Shown here piece by piece: positions 5,845 through 10,457 of a stretch of 10,457 bases of DNA (its first letter is position 1; each line of letters opens with the position of its first letter). Origin of the DNA: Gammaproteobacteria bacterium (GTDB taxonomy: Bacteria; Pseudomonadota; Gammaproteobacteria; SZUA-229); NCBI GenBank assembly GCA_016191795.1, contig JACPVK010000146.1, forward strand, positions 1 through 10,457. The letters are read 5' to 3'. The translations under genes were made by a program, and so were the position numbers. The notes below the pieces were generated by a model. It searched no databases and was not told the origin of the DNA. It saw only the letters and a program-made list of their open reading frames with translations.

Positions 5845-7455
5845 ATGAATCGAGCCAGGCTGGTATATATTGCATTATTGTTGTTAATGCTGGCGGTGCC
5901 CGCCGGATCGCTGTATTACAAGTTATACGTTGTACAGTTGCCATTGCAGTCATTGATTCCGGACGTTAGCTACAAGGTTGAGACGCTGTTTGAAGTGGAT
6001 GGTTATGGTAACAACATAAATATTGCCACTTTTTTACCTAAAAACGATTCCCGGCAACGTATATTTGATGAGCAGAACAGTGGCGGCGTATTTAATCTTG
6101 AAATTGTTAGCGAAGGTCTGAATCGCGTCGCGCGCTGGCAGGCGGATAATGTTAACGGCCATCAATACCTGAGCTATACCTATCATGTCAGTGCCAGGCA
6201 CGTTCGCTATGATCTATTGCCAGAGTTAACCATTCCTGAAAGTTATCCTGCCGGGCTGGATGTTTATCTGGAGGCGGAAGAAGGTATTCAGGTACATGAT
6301 CCGCTAATCGAAAATGTTCTTTATCAGCGTCTGGGTTTGCCGCGCAATTCAGAACTCAAGGTGTTACCCACACTTCAGGCCATACATAATTATCTGCAAC
6401 ATAAACTGGAGAATCGGAATTTCTCCGGTTTTACCGATGCCATAACGGCATTAAAACTGGGTGAAGCAAGTTGCAACGGCAAGAGCCGTGCGTTTGTGGC
6501 TCTCGCGCGCAAACTGAATATGCCTGCACGTCTGGTGGGCGGCCTGGTATTGACCACCGGCAACAAACGCACATCGCATCAATGGGTGGAAGTTTTTATT
6601 TCGGGTCACTGGGTGCCATTCGACACCATCAATAATCATTTCGCGGAACTGCCTGAAAATTATATCGCGCTGTATTACGGTGATGAAGTGTTGTTTAAAC
6701 ACAGTGGCAATATCAATTTCAGTTACGTGTTTTCTACCTATAAGCGATTAATACCGCGTAATGAAGTGGGTGAAGCACTGGGCGATTCATTATTTAACAG
6801 TGTCAACATCTATGCCGTGTTTGAGAAAGTCGGTATTTCACAGAATTTGTTGAAAATATTATTGATGATTCCCCTGGGTGCATTAGTGACAGTGGTGTTT
6901 CGCAATGTCATTGGTCTGGAAACCTTTGGCACTTTTTTGCCGGCACTGATTGCGGCGGCAGCACGTGAAACCGGGTTGTTATGGGGATTGGTCGGCTTTC
7001 TGAGTATTGTGCTGGCGGCGGCATGGGTGCGACGCGGGCTTGACTGGCTGCAGCTTTTGCATTCGCCCAAGATGGCCATCATGCTCACGGTAGTTGTTAT
7101 CATCATGCTGGCTATGACGGTGACAGGTGTCAATTATGGTTTGTTTGACCTGGCGCATGTGTCGCTGTTTCCGATTGCCATTCTGGCGATTACAGCCGAG
7201 CGATTTGCCCTCACCGAAATAGAACAGGGTTCACAAAAAGTCTGGAGCATGACAGTGATGACAATGGTAGTTATCAGTGCTGCCTATGTCGTAATGGATT
7301 CGCTGTTTTTACAAAGTTTAATTATGGCATTGCCAGAAATGTTGCTGGTGGTGATTGCGCTTAATTTGTGGCTGGGTAAATGGGTGGGTTTGCGTCTGAT
7401 GGAGTTTATTCGTTTCCGCAAACTGATTTTTGGCCGAGAGGCACAACAACCATGA
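5845..7455 (+). CDS. Transglutaminase-like domain fused to seven membrane helices (UUP1/7TM_transglut family)
   Basis: A 536-residue inner-membrane protein. An N-terminal anchor helix (about 7-25) leads to a periplasmic region of about 300 residues. Its second half is a transglutaminase/protease-like core with C210 (EASCNGKSRAF), H245 (SHQWVEVF) and D260 (WVPFD), the normal order and spacing of a Cys-His-Asp triad. Seven hydrophobic segments follow from about residue 335 to 525, and the basic C-terminus should be cytosolic. The family is often described as an inactive transglutaminase fused to 7TM; here the triad looks intact. These genes are known to neighbour the ATP-grasp ligase family found next. 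The reaction is unknown: peptide cleavage or amide transfer in the periplasm are both possible. It overlaps the ligase start by ATGA. Confidence 0.9.
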   Translation: MNRARLVYIALLLLMLAVPAGSLYYKLYVVQLPLQSLIPDVSYKVETLFEVDGYGNNINIATFLPKNDSRQRIFDEQNSGGVFNLEIVSEGLNRVARWQADNVNGHQYLSYTYHVSARHVRYDLLPELTIPESYPAGLDVYLEAEEGIQVHDPLIENVLYQRLGLPRNSELKVLPTLQAIHNYLQHKLENRNFSGFTDAITALKLGEASCNGKSRAFVALARKLNMPARLVGGLVLTTGNKRTSHQWVEVFISGHWVPFDTINNHFAELPENYIALYYGDEVLFKHSGNINFSYVFSTYKRLIPRNEVGEALGDSLFNSVNIYAVFEKVGISQNLLKILLMIPLGALVTVVFRNVIGLETFGTFLPALIAAAARETGLLWGLVGFLSIVLAAAWVRRGLDWLQLLHSPKMAIMLTVVVIIMLAMTVTGVNYGLFDLAHVSLFPIAILAITAERFALTEIEQGSQKVWSMTVMTMVVISAAYVVMDSLFLQSLIMALPEMLLVVIALNLWLGKWVGLRLMEFIRFRKLIFGREAQQP

Positions 7456-8339
7456 ACTGGCTAAAGAAAATAATGTACTGGCGCAAGATGTCGCAGCAGG
7501 TGTTGTCCATTAACCAGCGTAACCTGGAATTTATTTATCGCTACAATCCGCGCAAGTTTTATAAAACAGCCGATGACAAACGATTGACCAAACAATTACT
7601 GGCTGCGCAAGGCGTGCCGGTGCCACCCAGTTATTTTGTAATTGAGTCATTTCATCAAACACAACAGGTAGGCCAGATGCTGACAGATCTGGATGACTTT
7701 GTGATCAAGCCTGCGCAGGGTAGTGGCGGCGGTGGCATCGTGGTGATTACGCGGCGTGATGAACACGGCTGGTATTCGCCTTCCGGCACGCTCTGGACAG
7801 TGCTGGATATTCAGCGTCATGTGGCGGACATTGTTTTTGGAACGCATTCATTTGATCTGGGTGACTTCGCTATTTTTGAACAGCGTTTGCGCCCGGCACC
7901 GTTGCTGCACAAACTCAGTCCATGGGGTCTGGCGGATTTACGTGTGATTGTGCTGGAGCATAAACCGGTGATGGCTATGTGCCGATTACCAACCAGAGCG
8001 TCGGGTGGCCGTGCCAATTTGCATCAGGGTGCGGTGGGCGTTGGTATTAATTTGAAAACCGGACGTTCAACGCATGCCATTCATGCGGGAATGCCGATTA
8101 TTTTGCATCCGGATCATGGTGAAAATTTGATTGGTCTGGAATTGCCTGACTGGAAAGAATGTTTACGCATTGCACAACGCTGTGGTGAAATTTTGCCGCT
8201 GAAATATCTGGGTGTGGATCTGGCGATAACTGATGAAGGCCCGAAAGTGCTGGAAGTCAACGCGCGTCCTGGTCTGGCGATTCAACTGGCCAATGATTGC
8301 GGTTTGCGTCCGGCTCTGTTTGATGTGGTGAACGCATGA
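7452..8339 (+). CDS. ATP-grasp alpha-L-glutamate ligase-like protein (RimK-related)
   Basis: A 295-residue soluble cytosolic enzyme with no signal peptide. ATP-grasp features are visible in order: an N-terminal NPRKFYKTADDKRLTKQLL segment; K86 and the glycine-rich loop GSGGGG (90-95); LADLRV with D162 and R164; and the metal-binding motif VLEVNARPG with E268 and N270. Relatives such as RimK use ATP to join amino acids, often glutamate, to a carboxylate, forming an amide bond via an acyl-phosphate. The precise substrate of this sub-family is not known to me. I chose the ATG at 7452: it has GAGAGG (7436-7441) upstream and overlaps the transglutaminase-like stop by ATGA. A GTG further upstream in frame would bury it in that gene. 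It also overlaps the TPR gene start by ATGA, so three products are translationally coupled. Confidence 0.92.
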   Translation: MNWLKKIMYWRKMSQQVLSINQRNLEFIYRYNPRKFYKTADDKRLTKQLLAAQGVPVPPSYFVIESFHQTQQVGQMLTDLDDFVIKPAQGSGGGGIVVITRRDEHGWYSPSGTLWTVLDIQRHVADIVFGTHSFDLGDFAIFEQRLRPAPLLHKLSPWGLADLRVIVLEHKPVMAMCRLPTRASGGRANLHQGAVGVGINLKTGRSTHAIHAGMPIILHPDHGENLIGLELPDWKECLRIAQRCGEILPLKYLGVDLAITDEGPKVLEVNARPGLAIQLANDCGLRPALFDVVNA

Positions 8340-10228
8340 AGCGATTGATGGTGGTTGTAAGCAAAAGTTTTTTGCCTATTTTGCTGGTGTTCGCTGCGAT
8401 TTATGCCGGTATATTGAGCGTTCATTTGTCAGCGTTGTCCGATGCAGAAAAAGTAACGGTGATCCAGGTGGGCATCTCTGATGTTTCGGAATGGGCTGAC
8501 AAAACCGGCGATATAGGCCAGGAGCTGGATGCTTACCGCGATCCGGTTTATCTCAAAGGTATCGAACTGCTGGCTACTGAAAAGTATGCCGAAGTTGAGC
8601 AGCAGGTGACATTGCTGGCGACGGCGGGTAATTCGCAATTATCGCAACTGTTATCGGCGCGCCTGAGTTATGCGCAGAAACAATATGATCAGGCAAAAAT
8701 TCTGTTCGATAAATTACTCGCTACGCCGCAGCCACCCATGAGCGCTTATTTTTATCGTGCCCTGACGCTGGATAAGCTCAAACAACCACAACTGGCTATG
8801 GCTGATTACGACCAGGTTATTTTAGTTAATCCTAATCACTACCCTGCTCATTTTAACCGTGCCGGAGTTGCCATGGATTTAGGCAACACGGCGCAGGCCA
8901 TTGTTGATCTGAAGAAGGCAGCCGGCCTTGCTGGCGGAGATCGTCGCGCCAAAGCGTTATTAAAACTGGCACAGGCTTATCAAAAAACCAGACAGGAAAA
9001 TCTGGTTAAAGCCACGCTGGAAGAAACCATCCGGTTTTATCCGGCATCAGTCAGCGCGCGCCTGGAACTGGCGCAGTGGTATGAGCGCGATGGCCAGCCG
9101 GATGCCGCGATTCATGAATACGATCTAGCGCGCGATATGATGCCCACTGCCGCATCCAGTTATGTCCAGCTGGCAAGAGCTTATTTGAAATATAAACGGG
9201 TGCAATCAGCAGAGCAGGCATTTCGTTCCGCCCTGCAATTGCATCCTGGTTACGCGCCAGCACAGTTTGATCTGGCGGATATGCTGGTGCACCAGGGGCG
9301 TGAGCAGGAAGCGATGGAGTTGCTCAATGCATTACTGGAACAGGATGCAGATAATTCGCGTGCCTATTTTCAGTTGGGCCGCATTCACTCCAGCCAGAAA
9401 CATTATGTTGAAGCCTTGCGTTATTACCAGAAAGTATTATCGCTGAATCAGAATACCAGCCCTGAGACCTGGTTAAACATTGGCCTGGTTTACAGTGCGC
9501 AAAAGTTGCCTGATAAGGCGTTGCAGGCGTATCAAACTGCGTTACAACAACAGGCGCAATATCCCGAGGCCTGGTACAACATCGCATTGGCACGACAGGA
9601 TAAAAAACAATTTGCCGAGGCGGTGGACGCGCTGAATCGTGCCATAAAACTCAAGCCGGATTACCCCCGCGCCTGGTTCAATCTGGGTGTAATCCATACA
9701 GCTCAAAAGAATGATGCAGCAGCGATTCACGCCTATCAGCAAGCCTTGCGTTATGAACCGGCTTATTACCAGGCCAGATTGAATCTGGCAGTACGTCTTG
9801 CGCAATCAAAACGGCTGGATGAAGCGATTCAACAATACCAGCAAGTGGTAGAGCAGAAACCGCGTTATTTATTGGCGTGGATGAATATGGCTGTTGCATT
9901 GAGTGACAAAGGCGACATCGATGCTGCTCTGGATGCCTACAATCATGTTATTGAGCTCGAGCCTGAGCATGTCAAGGCCCGCGAACGTGCTGTCAGTTTG
10001 TTATACAAACAAAAACGTTATGACGAGAGCGAGACCCTGTTGTTACAGATTCTCGACATCGATGCCAGAAATGTTGAAGCGCGCTATGACCTGGCGCGTG
10101 TGTATTATCAAAAAGATCAGCTGGATGACGCCGAGCGCATGATTGGCAAGGTGCTCGCGCTGGAGCCGAATTTGAAAAAGGCTGAAAAACTATTAACACG
10201 TATTGAAAACAAGCGAGGAAAACCATGA
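8336..10228 (+). CDS. Membrane-anchored TPR-repeat protein
   Basis: A 630-residue protein. A single N-terminal hydrophobic helix (about residues 11-28) anchors it, with the rest probably in the periplasm. A non-repeat stretch of about 70 residues is followed by some 15 tetratricopeptide repeats of 34 residues up to near residue 615, for example PEAWYNIALARQDKKQFAEA and PRAWFNLGVIHTAQKNDAAA. TPR stacks are protein-docking scaffolds with no catalytic role. Its partner is probably another product of this operon, since ATGA overlaps link it both to the ligase before and to the exported protein after. No strong Shine-Dalgarno precedes the start, which fits coupled translation. The repeats at residues 340-520 are the closest to consensus; the earlier ones are more divergent. 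The function beyond scaffolding is not deducible. Confidence 0.93.
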   Translation: MKRLMVVVSKSFLPILLVFAAIYAGILSVHLSALSDAEKVTVIQVGISDVSEWADKTGDIGQELDAYRDPVYLKGIELLATEKYAEVEQQVTLLATAGNSQLSQLLSARLSYAQKQYDQAKILFDKLLATPQPPMSAYFYRALTLDKLKQPQLAMADYDQVILVNPNHYPAHFNRAGVAMDLGNTAQAIVDLKKAAGLAGGDRRAKALLKLAQAYQKTRQENLVKATLEETIRFYPASVSARLELAQWYERDGQPDAAIHEYDLARDMMPTAASSYVQLARAYLKYKRVQSAEQAFRSALQLHPGYAPAQFDLADMLVHQGREQEAMELLNALLEQDADNSRAYFQLGRIHSSQKHYVEALRYYQKVLSLNQNTSPETWLNIGLVYSAQKLPDKALQAYQTALQQQAQYPEAWYNIALARQDKKQFAEAVDALNRAIKLKPDYPRAWFNLGVIHTAQKNDAAAIHAYQQALRYEPAYYQARLNLAVRLAQSKRLDEAIQQYQQVVEQKPRYLLAWMNMAVALSDKGDIDAALDAYNHVIELEPEHVKARERAVSLLYKQKRYDESETLLLQILDIDARNVEARYDLARVYYQKDQLDDAERMIGKVLALEPNLKKAEKLLTRIENKRGKP

Positions 10229-10457
10229 ATAAGCATGTATTGAGTGTGGCTGTTATTGTGGCCCTTGCCAGTCCTGTTGTGCAGGCTGTGTCGGTTAATG
10301 CAAGTGTGAGTGCAGGCCTGGGGTATGATACCAATGCATATCGTTCACCGAGCAGTCCCTATGATGATTACTCTGTTGATACGAATACAATTACTCCCAT
10401 TGTCGAACCTCTTCTGGTAACACCAGAGGACCAATCCGGATTTTTTATTCCACTGGA
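10225..10457 (+). CDS. Exported, probably outer-membrane, protein (5' part only)
   Basis: The first 77 codons are visible. The start MNKHVLSVAVIVALASPVVQ forms a clear signal peptide with likely cleavage after VQA. The mature part begins VSVNASVSAGLGYDTNAYRSP, alternating residues with a GYDTNAYR segment that resembles the first strand of outer-membrane barrel proteins whose N-terminus faces the periplasm. A later stretch ends SGFFIPL at the window edge. The ATG overlaps the TPR stop by ATGA and has GAGGAA (10215-10220) 4 nt before it, so it belongs to the operon. The family is not recognised; the barrel assignment is tentative because most of the protein is missing. Confidence 0.8.
   Translation, partial: MNKHVLSVAVIVALASPVVQAVSVNASVSAGLGYDTNAYRSPSSPYDDYSVDTNTITPIVEPLLVTPEDQSGFFIPL

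Noticed and set aside
7380..7451. Upstream GTG start for the ATP-grasp gene, adding 24 residues
   Set aside because: It would lie deep in the preceding gene, and the added residues are not part of the ATP-grasp fold. The ATG at 7452 has a ribosome site and the ATGA overlap.
1..10457. CRISPR array, tRNA or rRNA gene, transposase
   Set aside because: I saw no regularly spaced direct repeats, no tRNA-like cloverleaf, no rRNA sequence and no transposase-like protein on either strand by eye.

Overview
The window reads as chromosomal DNA of a gammaproteobacterium. The evidence is a QseB/QseC-type two-component pair, short palindromic repeats in non-coding gaps, and protein families common in that class. 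The leftmost gene is a homo-oligomeric (dissimilatory-type) ATP sulfurylase, which fits a sulfur-oxidising lineage. That is only an inference, because no other sulfur-oxidation gene is visible. I cannot name the genus.

Layout. (1) Positions 1-895, minus strand: sat, cut by the window edge. (2) Positions 896-1528: a gap of about 630 bp with no credible gene, crowded with inverted repeats. (3) Positions 1529-3515, minus strand: a tight three-gene operon, read tlpA-like thioredoxin, then a DUF4266 lipoprotein, then a DUF3570 outer-membrane barrel. The lipoprotein ends in GGGGCGCN. (4) Positions 3516-3705: a divergent control region with a perfect CTTAAG-N5-CTTAAG box (QseB/PmrA type) before the response regulator and a weaker, similarly spaced box on the thioredoxin side. 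(5) Positions 3706-10457, plus strand: a six-gene run. It holds a response regulator, a sensor kinase, a membrane transglutaminase-like protein with seven C-terminal helices, an ATP-grasp alpha-L-glutamate-ligase-like enzyme, a TPR protein with about 15 repeats, and the start of an exported, probably outer-membrane, protein. The last four genes are joined by three ATGA stop/start overlaps. A palindromic repeat separates regulator and kinase.

How the parts may work together. The plus-strand run looks like a self-regulated envelope system. A periplasmic transglutaminase/protease-fold domain on a 7TM anchor, a cytosolic peptide-ligase-type ATP-grasp enzyme, a membrane-anchored TPR scaffold and an exported barrel-like protein are made together under their own two-component system. 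The transglutaminase-like and ATP-grasp families are known to co-occur, but their substrate is not established as far as I know. The paired CTTAA boxes suggest the same regulator may also control the divergent thioredoxin/DUF4266/DUF3570 operon, linking thiol-redox or metal-type envelope functions to the ligase system. This is the part of the window most worth following up.
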